Shown in pieces: positions 47,703-59,811 of a DNA stretch of 64,000 bases. This DNA is from Castor canadensis (lineage: Eukaryota; Chordata; Mammalia; Rodentia; Castoridae). Position numbers and translations under genes: made by a program. The notes under the pieces were generated by a model that made no database searches, had not been told where the DNA came from, and was given only the letters and a program-made list of their open reading frames with translations. The stretch is from assembly GCF_047511655.1 (NCBI RefSeq), contig NC_133389.1:39911295-39975294 (forward strand). Reading direction: 5' to 3'. The number at the start of each line of letters is the position of its first letter. Position 1 is the first letter of the stretch.

Positions 47703-47795
47703 CAGGGGTGGCAGAGTGGCTCAATTGGTAGAGTACGTGTCTAGCAAGCGTGGGGGCTTAGTTCAAACCCCAGTACCGCCAAAACCAAAACCAAA
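47703..47795 (+). mobile_element. ID-type SINE, well preserved
   Basis: GGGGTGGCAGAGTGGCTCAA and TAGTTCAAACCCC A and B boxes, ending GTACCGCC and an A/C-rich tail. It lies just inside the end of the MIR fragment. Not a true tRNA gene: there is no cloverleaf beyond the promoter boxes. Confidence 0.88.
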
Positions 47796-48529
47796 ACAAA
47801 ACCCAACAAAACAAAACAAGACAAAAACACTGTTGTGCAATTCTAGACTGTTTGCATGTCTACTTTCCCCTAAATATCTTTATTATGCCTTGCAGTCAAA
47901 CCCTGTTTCTCTGAATATTTCTATGCCTAGAAATTGATTTGTGCCTTATTATTAAATATGTTGTAATTTACAAGTTAAGACTATTTCAACACAAGGGAAA
48001 ATACACTGGCAGTAGCAAAACAACAGCTCTGAAGTTGATGGGGTACAAAAGGCCACACCAACTTTAGCATCATTGTTGAGAACATGTGGATTCAGCAGTG
48101 TGAGAGTCTATTGTGAGTTGTTTCCCTTCTTCATGGCCAGAATGTAGTAGTGGAGATGGTACATTTCATTTCAGTAGAAAATAAAAGCAAAGAACAAGGG
48201 GCTTTCTAGTCCAATCTGCAGAGAGATGACTGGCAACATTAGTCTGTGACTGAGGAGTCTAAACTATCAGAATGACACCTGTAAAGCTGGTAGCCACTAA
48301 ATCTGTTATATATGAACTTTTCTTTTCCCTCCTGGGTGGAAGGCCCACAACATTTGTCAAATTCTCTCTGGGATCCACAACCAAAATAATGTTAAAAAGC
48401 AGCTCATCTAAATTTAGTCTTACAAAAATAACTTTTTAAAAAAGATATACCTTTTTAAAGATAAAGTTGAAGATAATGTAGGAGGACATATGTGTCATTT
48501 TATGCCAGCAGCTCAATGGGCAGCATTGT

Positions 48530-48765
48530 CTAATTGTTAAAACTTGTACATTTTGGGAGTCAAAACTTGAGTTCAAATCATTGTCATTATCCTACCATTT
48601 CTGACTTAGTTTCTAAGACTCAGATTCCTCTTATGTACAATAGTAATATGTACCTCATGGGGTTGCTATGGGGATTATATGAAGAAGGTGGAATTATTTG
48701 TATAAAGAATATAAATTATCTAACTAGAGCAAACAATATAGCACTTGGTTCATAGGTTTTCAGCA
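48530..48765 (+). mobile_element. MIR SINE
   Basis: Near-complete MIR: TTTTGGGAGTCAAAACTTGAG, CTAAGACTCAGATTCCTC, TACCTCATGGGGTTGCTATG, GCACTTGGTTCATAGG. Confidence 0.75.
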
Positions 48766-48769
48766 AATG

Positions 48770-50985
48770 ATGACATTCAGAGCTCCATATCCTTTCATCT
48801 AAAACTTAAAACACCTAAGTTAATATAATCAAAAACAACAAAGAGATGCACAAGAAACAACAAAAGGATTAAATTAGTTTAAGTCAAGGAAAGGTGAGTT
48901 TTCAGCAAAATCAGGATGAGGAATGTGCAGTGAGGGCAGCCAGTGTTTGAAGCAGCTCTCCAGGTGCACAGAGGCTTGGTGGAGAAGCGAGGATTGAGGT
49001 GCCCTCTGGTTGAGCCTCGCAGGAAGTATCTGACACTGCTCTGAAGGTACCTCAGATGCAGGAGTGGGTCCCACAGTGTTCCAGGTTCAGATGCGCCAAT
49101 GTTTAATCATGCAAATGACTTCTCCAGAGAATAGTCCAGCTGCTTGAAAAGCCACTTTGGCCATGCCTCATTTATCACAGTCATGAACACACAAGAGTCC
49201 TCAGATTGAAAAATGCATTAGTTATAAAGGGGAGAGGGACATGGAAAGGAGGGATAACTGAAAAGCCTCCAGAGGTTCTCATTGCTCTTAGGGTAGTTAT
49301 ACGATGGGCTGGGGAAATCCTTGACCTCAAGTAGGATGACTTCTCAGCCTGCTTTAAATGAAGGTGTTTGTGTAAAAGAAAGAAATGCTTTCCAAATTCA
49401 TGAGTTTTCCAAGCAATGATTGACATAAGATATTTTATAAGATCATCAGCAATCTTCAAAATTTGAAGACAGAAGCTAATATTGTAAATTAGCTGCTTTC
49501 TTAGTGTAACATTTTACATTACAGTTCTTAGCACTGAGCCTGATACATGGTAGGACTCTCATGTTTTCTCCTCCTCTCTCCTTTCATGTCTTCCTATTCA
49601 ATGAAAACTTCAGAGTTTATTAGAGGTCTAGGTCCCCATACCACAGTAATGTTTCCTAATGAATGACAAGACACATTTACATGACAAATATCTTCTTTTT
49701 TTAACCTACAAAAAATATTCTGCATAAGATTTGTGGGCCCCTTCAGGATCAGGCATTCTCTGTTCTCACAGGACATGAAAGCTGGAACATTTTAACAAAT
49801 TGAAACAATGAGTTTTCTTTTCTCTGCAGTGAAAGCCACAGAAAAGTTTATGGACTGGTCTTGTCTTTAGGTTTTATGAATGGGATGTGGACACACTTAC
49901 TTCCCCTTTCCAGAGGCTCTTTCAGAGAACAACCTCTTTTCTAATTGTACTTATGTTCTAAGCCCTTGCACAAAGCTAGTAATTTATAATTGATGATTTG
50001 AAATTGCTGATTTGACTGAATGTATAATCTCAATTTTAAAGCATTTCAAATTCTTTTTGGCAATTGTAGGCAGTTTCTGTGTTCTGAAAGGGAAAGTTCA
50101 GTTTGCTTTCTTTAGTTATATGAGATGGTGGTGGTTTAAATTCTACCAAAAAAGGGAGATTTTAATAAAAAGAAAAACCCAGATGCTGTGAAGGCCAGAG
50201 AGGACAAAACCTTGTTAGGCAAGCAGCAATTTAAAATTGGTCTCCTATCCTTAACATCATTGGAACACCAATGGTCAGTATTTGTTTACTGTATTCAGAC
50301 TTTAAAGAGATTAATCCCCACCTCATATGGTGTCCTACTAACAGTGACAAAGATCATCCCTTTTCATTCACACGACCTATAATTTTGTGTTATAGAAGAT
50401 CTTTGATTAAATTTTTCTTTCTTTTTTTTAGGTTTCTGAACCATGAAAAATTGTACCTCACAGGTCTGGAGGCTGGGAGCTCCAAGATTCAGGTGGCAAA
50501 GGTTTGACTTCTGGTGAACACCTTTTTTTTGGGTCGTAGATGGTGCCTTCTAGCTATGTCTCACAGAGATAAAGGTTCTATGTATTTATCTCTATAGTCA
50601 TTAACTTAACCTGAAATATGACATTTTGCTAGTGTTTTATTTCAAAAAATAGCAGATTTTGATGGCATAATATTTTTCCACATTACTTCTTAGGGGCACA
50701 GTAACATCTAGGCATATAACAGATTGGAAAAACCAGTTGAATAAAGCTCTAGAGGCCATCACAAGGCATCTGAGAACTTCCAACTCCCAGGGTGGACCTG
50801 AAACTTCAGGATTTTCCTGTGGTTCTTTTCTAGAAGTCAAACGCAGAGTTAGAATCAGTCTGGGAATTCACTTGACCAATAGTGGCAAGAATAATCTACT
50901 TTGGGTAACTGTCAAATTTGGAGAGCTTGCTGGCTCCCTGGAAGGGTAGAGGGACTTTTGAAAATTCTAGCACAGCTCAAACACT
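48770..50985. other. No recognised gene or repeat
   Basis: A long stretch of mostly unique intergenic DNA. A slightly GC-richer part at 48900-49100 shows no coding family. Confidence 0.4.
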
Positions 50986-50994
50986 CACAAGAGA

Positions 50995-51300
50995 GGATGG
51001 TAGCTATTGAGTCTGTGGTCAGATTGCCTGGGTTTAAATTCCAGGTCTACCCCTTCCTGGTTGTATAGCCTTGGAAAAGTTACTCTCTTGCCTTAGTTTT
51101 CTCACCAAGAAAATAAGGGAAGATATTCTTACCAATAAAATAAGGGAAGATAGTAATAATTGAGTTTTTTTTCTTTTTGGTAATAGTACTGGGATACTAG
51201 GCACATACCTTCAGTCCTTAGTTTAGTGTTTTTTGATATTAAATAAATTATTTTTAAATAAAGCTCAATAGGATCTGGCACATAGTAACTGTGTATATTT
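50995..51300 (+). mobile_element. MIR SINE, interrupted
   Basis: MIR left part (GCCTGGGTTTAAATTCCAGG, TTGGAAAAGTTACTCTCTTG, TAGTTTTCTCACC) and right part (TCTGGCACATAGTAACTG near 51273) are separated by about 100 bp. That interval includes a decayed reversed ID-like piece (GGTAATAGTACTGGGATACT). Confidence 0.65.
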
Positions 51301-51344
51301 ACAAACGCAAATACCAGAGAAGGGGAGACCAATATAGTCTAGAG

Positions 51345-51567
51345 CAGAGGTTAATCAATTATGGCCACAGGTGAAGTCTGGCTCACCATCCATTTTATAT
51401 AAATAAAGTTTTATTGAAATACTGTCATGCCTATTCATTCACATATTATCTATGGTGAGTGATTTCATGATACAACAGCAGAGTTTAGTAGTTGCTTGTA
51501 AACTTAGACTGTATGGCCTGCAAAATCTAAAATACTATTTTATAGAAAAAGTTTACAAGCTCTGAAC
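51345..51567 (-). mobile_element. MER20-like hAT DNA transposon
   Basis: The left end CAGAGGTTAATCAATTATGGCC, middle AATAAAGTTTTATTGAAATAC, GTATGGCCTGCAAAATCTAAA and right end AGAAAAAGTTTACAAGCTCTG fit the small non-autonomous MER20 element in reverse. Length about 220 bp is right for the family. Ancient and non-coding. Confidence 0.65.
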
Positions 51568-51569
51568 TA

Positions 51570-52800
51570 TAGTCTTCATCCTTCTGAATTGATTTATTTA
51601 CTTTATTCAGTAGTAAATGCCTTTGCCACAGATCTGGCAAAAGTGCTTCCAGCTACTCTTTCCCTCCCCAAATGCGTGAGAGTCTGTAGGTCATGAAACT
51701 CCCATGAAGTAGTACATTGTACCACCAATGAAGCTGACAGGCTGCCCAATGTCACAGAATGAATTGTGACTGGATCTTTTGTGGTGGTACTGTGGACCAT
51801 TGAGACTAATATGAAAATTACCTCTGGGCATTTATGCAAGATAATTTAATTTTAGAGCTCATAAACAAGATCAGAGTTATGTGGTTTAACAAAAGGTCTC
51901 CTTATGTGTATATACCCTTGCCAAAAGCATGATGAAATCCTGAACCATGACAATCTTAATGTGCTCTTTTAGATTTACATATGGCAAACAGAATTGACTA
52001 ATGTATCTGTTCTTAAATATTGCTGCTGCTATTAGAAGGCACTTCAGAAACATGAACAATTCTACTAAATGTAAAAGTGATCTTTGCCCTCACTCTGGGA
52101 CCACATCATGATAAATAACACTTATACCAAAGTCCTGCAGGCAATTTTTCTTTTTAAAAATTTATATTTCACAGAAAACATACTCATCTATTCCCAGCAT
52201 CTTATTATTAACTTGAATCTGTCTTTGTTCGTACTGTTTGTCTATTTTTGATAGAAACTCCTACCTGGAGGCTGCTCTGGAGTCATGTGTTATAGTGATA
52301 GACAAGAACAGTTTGTTCCGCACTAGTCTGAATCTAAAAATTAAATCTGATTTTTTTACCTTTCTAAGTGTGCTTAAGATTAGAACTAAGTTTCTTCCAA
52401 CACAATTGAAAACATCCAGTTAAGTCATGCATACCATGTCAACTGGAAAAGAATCAGTGGAAGACATGGTCTTCAGATTTATTTAAAGTTATTGAGAGAC
52501 ACAGCCCCTCAGCCATGCACTGAGAACTGATGGCCATTGGTGACCCATTTCATTCAGCAAATCTTTATTTAGAACAGCCTCTATGCAAAGCTTGTGTGGC
52601 CATGCTTCTTTCTAGTTGATTCAATATATTCAAACCATAGTTCTAATACCTCCCTATAAAATTAGAGAGAATTAAAATTTGTTTATTCCCTAAAATAATT
52701 CATAGAATGTAAGCATTTAATCACTAAATCTGAGCTCATGTATGAAGATTGGTATCATCTTATATAAAAATGCATACTGTATAAAGCTGCATCTGTAATT
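51570..52800. other. No recognised gene or repeat
   Basis: AT-rich intergenic DNA; no coding or RNA signature recognised. Confidence 0.4.
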
Positions 52801-52809
52801 AAAGGAAGG

Positions 52810-53097
52810 AGATCAAAATAAGATACTTTTACTTACAGATTGACAAAGATGAAAAAAGTTTGATGCTAAGCCATGTGTTGTGTGTGAGGGAAAATGACTG
52901 CTTTCATACATATTGGAAGTTTAAATTTGACAAGTTTTGAAGGAAAATTTGGCAATCTACTTGTAAATGGATTCCTTTGATGCAGTGATTCTACTTCTAG
53001 GAGTATGTTTCACATGTACCAAGATATTTGTACAAGGATATTCATGGTGGCATGTTATAACAACAAAAAGCCAGAATCAACATAGTCTGTAATACAT
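52810..53097 (+). pseudogene. Ancient L1M fragment (ORF2 3' region)
   Basis: TGATTCTACTTCTAGGAGTATG, GTACAAGGATATTCATGGTGG and AAAGCCAGAATCAACATAG follow the same old-L1 segment as 44440-45000. Confidence 0.55.
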
Positions 53098-53290
53098 CTG
53101 TTACGGACTAAGTTGTGTCCTCCAAAATTCACATGCTAAGGTTCTACCCCCCACCTCCTAGGACCTTAGCATGCCACTTTATTTGGAAATACTGCCTTTA
53201 ATATGCTACCAAAGTTAAATGAGGCCATAAACGTGAGGCCCTAATTCAATATGACTGCTGTCTTCACATGAAGAAGTTACCTTGCTATTC
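53098..53290 (+). mobile_element. LTR-like ancient repeat fragment
   Basis: TTACGGACTAAGTTGTGTCC, CAAAATTCACATGCTAAGG and GGCCCTAATTCAATATGACTG are in the order of a common mammalian interspersed repeat that I remember as MaLR-like. Class is uncertain. Confidence 0.4.
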
Positions 53291-53299
53291 AGTACTTTA

Positions 53300-54385
53300 A
53301 AGAACTTGAATAGAAATATGAACTATCTCTATTTTACTGTTTAGATTTTCACAAAAGAAATAAAACTAAATCTTAGAAATTGAGACCTAGGGAAAAAAAG
53401 CATGCAATTTTTGAGAGATCAAATTTCATTGGAAGTTATTGATTTCATAAGTATTATTATTTAAACTAGTTCCATACTATAATATAGAATGTAATATGAT
53501 AGAGAAAGGAAGAAAGTAGTATATGGCAAAGTGAAGAAAACTATGTAACAGAGACTTGGATTCCAGGGACCTTGTAGATCTTAAGATGGTAATAAGGTAA
53601 TACTAGAGGCAAGTTAAGTTTATTCTGGCATATGAAAACCTGAGACTCAAATAACTTAGGAGGTAATTTAACTTAGTAGTTGAGAGCATAATTTTTGGAG
53701 TCTTGATTATATTATTTAAGGTCCCAGCAGGAATCAACTAATGCATTCAAATTAGGTTAATCTAGGGGGGATTTAATATAGGTACTATGTATTACAAGGA
53801 TAGAGAGAAATCATATCAGCTAGCATGTACCTCAAAGTCAGTTAATAGTAGAATTGTTACAGTCTCTGGCTTGAAAGGATGAAGGGGTAGAGAGACTGGT
53901 TCCTGGAACTAATTTGTAAGGAAGGGAGTTATGTAGACAATGCCATTCTGAGAAGAGCAGTGGTCTTCAGCTGGGGGACAAAGACAAGTCAAGGTGACTA
54001 TACGAAGGGAGTCCAGAGAGTAGCATCCAGCCTTTGTCTCATTACTCTCTCTCATCTTCCGTCTCAAATCTCATTGGCTGAAATAGTTGGAATCTTGAAG
54101 ACAAGGACACTCATGAATGCAACACTTTGTGATGACATTCATAGAGGCGTATCACTGGGCACACAGATTAGGGTGGAAACTGTACCCCAAATAATCTAAG
54201 CATTGCTGAGTGGCTATGTGCCTTTCAAAAACTTCAAATTGATTTGAAGACTTTTTCCTCTACAAATTCTTTTCCAGAATTGACATGTAGGTATGATGTA
54301 GCCTGGTGTTTTCAGATTGGTATCTGGAGGGGCAAATAAAGAGGTCAGCATAACAACTCTTCTGAACTTGAAAGATTACAGACTT
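53300..54385. other. Mostly unrecognised; one possible MIR scrap
   Basis: 53660-53720 (AGTAGTTGAGAGCATAATTT) could be a MIR 5' end. Otherwise there is no gene or element. Confidence 0.35.
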
Positions 54386-54389
54386 GCTA

Positions 54390-54565
54390 TTCCTTAGCCA
54401 TCTATCTCTGGCTGAGTTATTAAATCACCTTCACCTTATTTCTTAGTAGTGAAAGAGGGTTAATAACCCTATCCAAGAGGGTTGTTGTGGGGATTAAAAG
54501 AGTAAATTTATATAAGCCCTCAGTATGATACTTCATAAGTGTTAGATATTTTATTGTCACCTTTG
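54390..54565 (+). mobile_element. MIR SINE fragment
   Basis: GGCTGAGTTATTAAATCACC, AAGAGGGTTGTTGTGGGGATT and a CATAAGTGTTAGATATT ending are in MIR order. Confidence 0.6.
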
Positions 54566-55082
54566 TCATCATTACTGTCTTATTTAATGTTTTAAGTTTT
54601 AAAAATTTATTTTTAATGCATGCCTGCTCTGGTCTTGATCTTGCAAGGATCCACTGAATAAGACAAAGATGCCCGCAGAGCTGTTTTGACCTCCTTCATA
54701 GGGGAAGAAGCACTTCATGCTGTTACTTGGCCCAGCATTATCCCCAGTTAGCTAGATCTCAGAAGCCCCAATTTGATTCCTATTAGAGGGCTGACAATTA
54801 TAAAAATCGTAGTGCAAAATTATTTATTTTACATTAAATTTTTTTAAAATTCTTTGGTTTAAGTGAATCCATCAGGTTGTCAGAGAGTGATAATGTAAAT
54901 ACTTCCTTGTGTGGTAATAACTGCTGGAATGTCTATGAAACACAAAATATCATCATAATTGGGAAAAGGACAATTGCTTTAAAACATTAACTGGCAGTAT
55001 CCTTTGATGGTTTCTGAAAAATTGAACCTTTTCTGGAGCCTACTTATGGACAACTCATTTATTTTTGTTTGTAAGTGTGATG

Positions 55083-55190
55083 TGTTAAAAATGTCTTTGG
55101 AAGGGTGAAGCAGGAGGATTGCAAGTTTGAGGCCAGCTTAAGCTACATAGTGAGACTGTATCTCAAAACCACAAACAATGAACCCATTTC
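55083..55190 (+). mobile_element. B1-type SINE fragment
   Basis: GGTGAAGCAGGAGGATTGCA, GAGGCCAGCTTAAGCTACAT and AGTGAGACTGTATCTCAAAA; the first third is missing. Confidence 0.8.
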
Positions 55191-55715
55191 ATTGAATGGG
55201 AAGCATTAACTTCTCAACATCATGTACAGCTTAATTAATGAAAAGGCAGATAGATGTATGAGAGAATTTCTTACAATAACCTGCCTTCATAATTTCTTAG
55301 GTTGTGGTTATTTTTTTTAATCATAACAACAATCTACCAAAATTGTAATTTTGGAACATGTAAGATGATCTTGTGAGCACTGCATTTTAGCTATATAGTG
55401 AATGCACTCTCAATTTTTTTCCATAAGAAACATTAGGCCTTCCCATGCTTCTTTTTACTTTAATTCCCCCTTCTCACAGTAAGAAAATGATCCTCACTGA
55501 AATTTGACCAACACAGCCAGTTAAATTAGATTCTTCTTTTCCATATTTTGGAATCACATGCACCAGTGCATTCTTACTTGCTCATCGTTGCAGGAGAGGC
55601 AATCCATCCAGAGAGTCTCAGCCCTGATTTGGCAACACCTTTGCCTGACTTCAGTGACTGTAGAGGTGCCAGGAAATGCCAGTGACAGAGGAGTTTTATC
55701 TTAAACAACAAACTT

Positions 55716-55805
55716 GGCTGATGGCTCCAGAGCACCTGCCTAGCAAACGCAAGGCCTTGAGTTCAACTCCTCAGTACTTCCAAATAAAACAAAACAAAAT
55801 AAAAT
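55716..55805 (+). mobile_element. ID-type SINE
   Basis: TGATGGCTCCAGAGCACCTG and GAGTTCAACTCCTCAGTAC, then an AAATAAAACAAAAC-type tail. The A box is damaged. Confidence 0.75.
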
Positions 55806-55819
55806 AAATCTTGCATAGA

Positions 55820-56045
55820 GAATGTGATGGCCCATCTTGGTTGTCTACTTGTTGGCTTAAGAAATGCCTAGGGAGATGAGTAAAGCTCACCTCTGAATGT
55901 GTCTGTGAGGGTGTTTCTGGAGATAATTAGGAAGAACATGAAATCTTTAGGACTTTGAAAGGAATTCACTGGCACTTGTGTAAATAAATTTATTTTACAG
56001 ATTAGTAATATTGAGGTCTCTGCTTCCTTTGTGATATTTTCATTG
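55820..56045 (+). mobile_element. Mammalian interspersed repeat of uncertain class
   Basis: GATGGCCCATCTTGGTTGTC, AAATGCCTAGGGAGATGAG and TGTGTCTGTGAGGGTGTTTC recur in a very common mammalian repeat. I cannot name its family with confidence. Confidence 0.35.
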
Positions 56046-56079
56046 CACCTTGGATTTTTGTTCTGGACCTCTTTTATTA

Positions 56080-56280
56080 CTATTACTGTTGTACTGGAGG
56101 CACATTGTGACATTTACAAAAGTTCTTACAATATATCATAGTTCAATTCACCCCCTCCGTCATTCTCCTTTATCCCCATTGCCCCCATTCCTGAAATAAT
56201 TTCAACAGGTCTCATTTTTCCATTTTCATACATGAGAACATAGTATTTCCACCACATTCACCATCCTGCACTCAGATCTT
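56080..56280 (-). mobile_element. Old L1 3' UTR repeat, copy 1
   Basis: ACATTTACAAAAGTTCTTAC, AATATATCATAGTTCAATTC and TCTCATTTTTCCATTTTCAT are shared with the copy at 56820-57060, and its left part with the plus-strand copy at 57928-58073. Confidence 0.7.
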
Positions 56281-56819
56281 CCTGAGCTAACAGAGCCTGT
56301 TGGCAGCATAGAGGCTGCTTTTGATTGGGGTTAAGAAGTCAGATGGGAGCTGCCCTGGGGGAGGTTTTTATATCAGTTTTCTGGGGACTGTTTTCTTTGC
56401 TTCTATCTGAGCTGTCCCCCAGTCAGAGGTTGGCAAATATAAATTCTTATTATACAGCTCCAAACTTCTATGGCAATATCCCAGGATCTCTCCATATTCC
56501 TCCATAGTATCCAAAGGCTGCTACAAGATGCGGCACTCAGGACTCAGGGTTAATAGATCCCTGTCTTCCATGCTTTGGGAAGGGCAATTGAGAGGATATG
56601 TTTTTTAATTTTATATTATTGCTAATTTGGGAGAGTACTGGTTATTCCAATGTCCCACTACAACTGTTTAAGGGATACAGCTTCCACTTTTCCTTTTCAC
56701 TTTAAATAGTTAATTGACATTAGTCAATTAATGATGTGAAAAATAAAATAGAGATTAACAATAAAGTGTGCTTAGTTACTGCAGATATTTTTTTCAAGAA
56801 TTCAAAATACTTTTTATTT

Positions 56820-57062
56820 TTATTATATTTTATTATCATATTACGATTGTACTTGTATTGGGGGTGCACTGTGACATTTACAAAAGTTCTTACAATATAT
56901 CATAGTTGAATTCATCCCCTCTGTTTTTCTCCTTTGTTCTCCTCCCTATTCCTGAATAGTTTCAATAGGTCTCATTTTTCCATTTTTATACATGAGAACA
57001 TAATATTTCTACTACATTCACCCTTCTACACCCTTTCCCTATATCCTCCTCCTATTCCCACT
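56820..57062 (-). mobile_element. Old L1 3' UTR repeat, copy 2
   Basis: Same order and orientation as copy 1 some 740 bp to the left, with scattered differences. The two are more likely independent insertions than one duplication, because the DNA around them differs. Confidence 0.7.
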
Positions 57063-57167
57063 GGTACCAGCCCCCAGATTGGATCTGCAAAATACTTTTT
57101 ATAATATATAATAATTTCATATAACATCAGATTTTAAATAAATTCTATGACAGTTCCCATCCCTCGC

Positions 57168-57195
57168 AACACACACACACACACACACACACACA
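57168..57195. repeat. (AC)n microsatellite
   Basis: About 14 AC units. Confidence 0.95.
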
Positions 57196-57789
57196 TACCC
57201 TTGTGTGCCAAAGGGGAAATGGTGTTGCCCCTAGACACAGTGGTGGTCTGGTTAACTAAAAACCTGAGTACAATCTGGATTTCATCTAGTGTCAAAGCAG
57301 AAATGTGGAAAATCAACTCCAGAATAGCTTGGGAGATATTTTCTAACTTTATCAAAGTTTTTCTTTTTTCTTTTTTGTGATGGAATTCTATCACAGTGGT
57401 TCAAATAATCTGCAAATCGTGAATTGGTTTTGTTTCAAAAGTCTACTTGTAAGCCAGTTGTCAGCTCTCAGAGCTCAATTTTTCATACATGCAATGTAAT
57501 GTTGTTAGTTCCATTTCTAGACTGGCTCCTAAAAGCTTATTTAACACACATGCAATTATGTTACTCCTCTAGAGTCACAATTTACTAGTACATGTAGGGT
57601 TTTCAGAGACATTCAAGTTAGTAAAACCATTAAATTGTACAATATATCAGAGAGGCTAAGTGACTTGTTTAGCCAAGACTAAATTCACATCTCCTGACTC
57701 TCAGGTCAGTAATTTATACAATCAGGCCACTTTTTTTGTCACTTTTTATCACTAAAAAGGTTACTTATGAATAAGTGCATGCCACTTTA

Positions 57790-58095
57790 GCACTTTCATT
57801 AGAAAGTGCCTTCCCACATATCAGGCTCACAACATCTTCACAACGATCCCATGAAGATGGTAGGGCAGACCTTGTCCCTATTTTATGGGTAAAAATGCTG
57901 AAGTGCCAGAGGTTAAATAAATTGCCCATGAAATTGTTCCAGGAATTGAAGGAGTGGGGGATAAAGGAGACTGGTGGAGGGGTGAATTGAAGTATGATAT
58001 ATTTGATGCATTGTAAGAATCTTTGTAAATGCCACAATGTATCCCCACCCAGCACAACAATAAAGAAAAAAATAATAAATTGCCCCATAGCTGCA
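57790..58095 (+). mobile_element. MIR SINE split by a later insertion
   Basis: CACAACATCTTCACAACGAT, CTATTTTATGGGTAAAAATG and GCCAGAGGTTAAATAAATTG are MIR. It is interrupted at 57928 and resumes at about 58086 with CATAGCTGCACAAC. Confidence 0.7.
57928..58073 (+). mobile_element. L1 3'-end insertion in MIR, 12-bp target-site duplication
   Basis: A 146-bp insert with GGATAAAGGAG, GAGGGGTGAATTGAAGTATG and an A-rich tail. It is the same 3' UTR family as 56080 and 56820 but on the plus strand. AATAAATTGCCC flanks it at 57916-57927 and 58074-58085. Confidence 0.9.
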
Positions 58096-58099
58096 CAAC

Positions 58100-58760
58100 T
58101 AATTATTGGAGAACCTGGCAACTCCAACATAGCTTGTCCTGGTCAGAGGCCAGTGTCTGCTCCTCTGCTGACTTCTAGCAGGAGTGCAGCCCTCAGGCTC
58201 TACACCAGGGTATCCCATGCAGGAAACAGCAGTGGCTGAGCAGGTGGGAGGCTTGGTCAGGTGTGGAGCTAGGTGGGACCTGGTGAGGGAAGCCATGGGA
58301 CTGATAGGGCAGCAGTGGAGAAGAGAGGGTGGGGAGTAAAGACCGTGGCTGTGGTGGTAGCAGTGTAGGGTAGCTCCTGGTGCTATGGTGGACGCTGGCG
58401 GTTGATGGTTCTCAGTGACAGAGGCTGAAATAGTGGCAGAATGGTTGCTCTTACTGTTTTATGTTCATGTACTGTTTCCTTAAGAATTATCTATTCATAA
58501 AGGTTATTTTTACTTTAATAGATCATCTGTCATGTAGCTAGTGTTTTAATTAGAATGTTGTGTACATTAGCTCTCAGTGCCTTGTTAGAAGTAGGCACTT
58601 GTTAAGGATTTAACCTAAATTCTTACTGCATCATACAAAAACTTGCCTTTAAATAGAAGAAATAGCTGTGAAGCAATTTTTGTTTTTAGCAATCTATTTT
58701 TGAAGAGCAAGTGATAACTGGGCAATATAAACTAGTATTTTGACTCAATTTCCCTTACAG
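58100..58760. other. GC-richer unique segment then AT-rich DNA
   Basis: 58130-58440 is GC-richer, with many GTGG/CAGTGG motifs but no coding family or repeat that I recognise. The rest is plain AT-rich sequence. Confidence 0.35.
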
Positions 58761-58766
58761 CTATTT

Positions 58767-58851
58767 TTTGTCCCTAGTGGGGACTGAAACTAGAGCATTG
58801 AACACACTTGAAACTCCTCTGCTACTGAGCCATATCTGCATCCCCAGCATT
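58767..58851 (-). mobile_element. Decayed ID SINE
   Basis: GTCCCTAGTGGGGACTGAAA and CTACTGAGCCATATCTGCAT fit a reversed ID element. Confidence 0.65.
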
Positions 58852-58989
58852 ACAGATTTTTAATGTCTACCTTTTTAGAAAGAAATACTTATTTACAAAA
58901 AGAAACCTTGCTGACTAGGGAAGAAAAACTGATTTCAGCTTCAGGCTTAATAAGGCTCTGACATCATTTGCATATTGTGAGTGGATTTT

Positions 58990-59360
58990 TTAAATTCCCT
59001 GAAACAGAGAGAGAACACCCTTTTGGAATGCGTGCCTTTGCTCTGACAGCTGTTGTTGCTCACGTGTGACGATGCTCAGTGCACCATCCTGCCGGCGGGA
59101 GAGCCTGTGGGTTTGGGGAATGCTCACGAAGATTCCTCTCACTTGTTCGGTTGTAAAGATGGAGTTGGGGTCTCATCTACAGCTTGGTGGACTACGGATG
59201 GAAGAAATAAAATCTGTAACAGCAGCCTGTGGTCTGGAGGCTCACTGCAAAACTGAAAATGGTTCCAGAACAACACTATGTTTCAGTGCCTGTGCCACAC
59301 TTCTCAGCGTTATGTCATGTGGGAATTTAATTTGCGTTCCTCAGTGCTTCATTTTCCTTG
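58990..59360. other. Unique CpG-containing block, no gene identified
   Basis: It stands out from its surroundings by several CpGs and by CTCACGTGTGACG (E-box CACGTG next to a CRE-like half-site) at about 59060-59072. Short open frames overlap here, but none has a recognisable fold or a splice-framed exon. Confidence 0.3.
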
Positions 59361-59811
59361 TGAGGGGTCTGCTTGCTCACTGATGCTTTCAATTTATTAC
59401 CCTGCCATTGCAAAAATGTATCACTCAAAGTTGCTGATCCTGGTAATGTCAGGAAAGGGAGGAAAAACCCACATGGCAGGACATGGAACTCATTTATGGA
59501 ACGATTGGAAACCTGTATCTTCCTCCCTTTTTGGCATTCATTTTGCCTCAACATTTGTCTCTCTCTTTTCACTCATTTTAATTTTTCTGGTTCTCTATTT
59601 GTTTCTTTTATTTTCTCTCTTATCTCTTTCCATCTCTAGACTTTACTCTTATCTTACCTATTTTTATGCTGCTATTTTTAATACAGTTATTTCTCTCCTC
59701 TTCTTAGCCTTCAAATCTCAGAGTTCCCTCCTCTTCTCCTTCAGACCTTGCCCAGTCACCTCCTATCCATCTAACCTCTGGTTTATTCACTTTTCCTTCC
59801 TTTTTTATTTA

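Noticed and set aside
47703..47795. Possible tRNA gene
   Set aside because: It has A and B boxes but no cloverleaf or anticodon arm; the A-rich tail shows it is a SINE. The same holds for the other ID copies.
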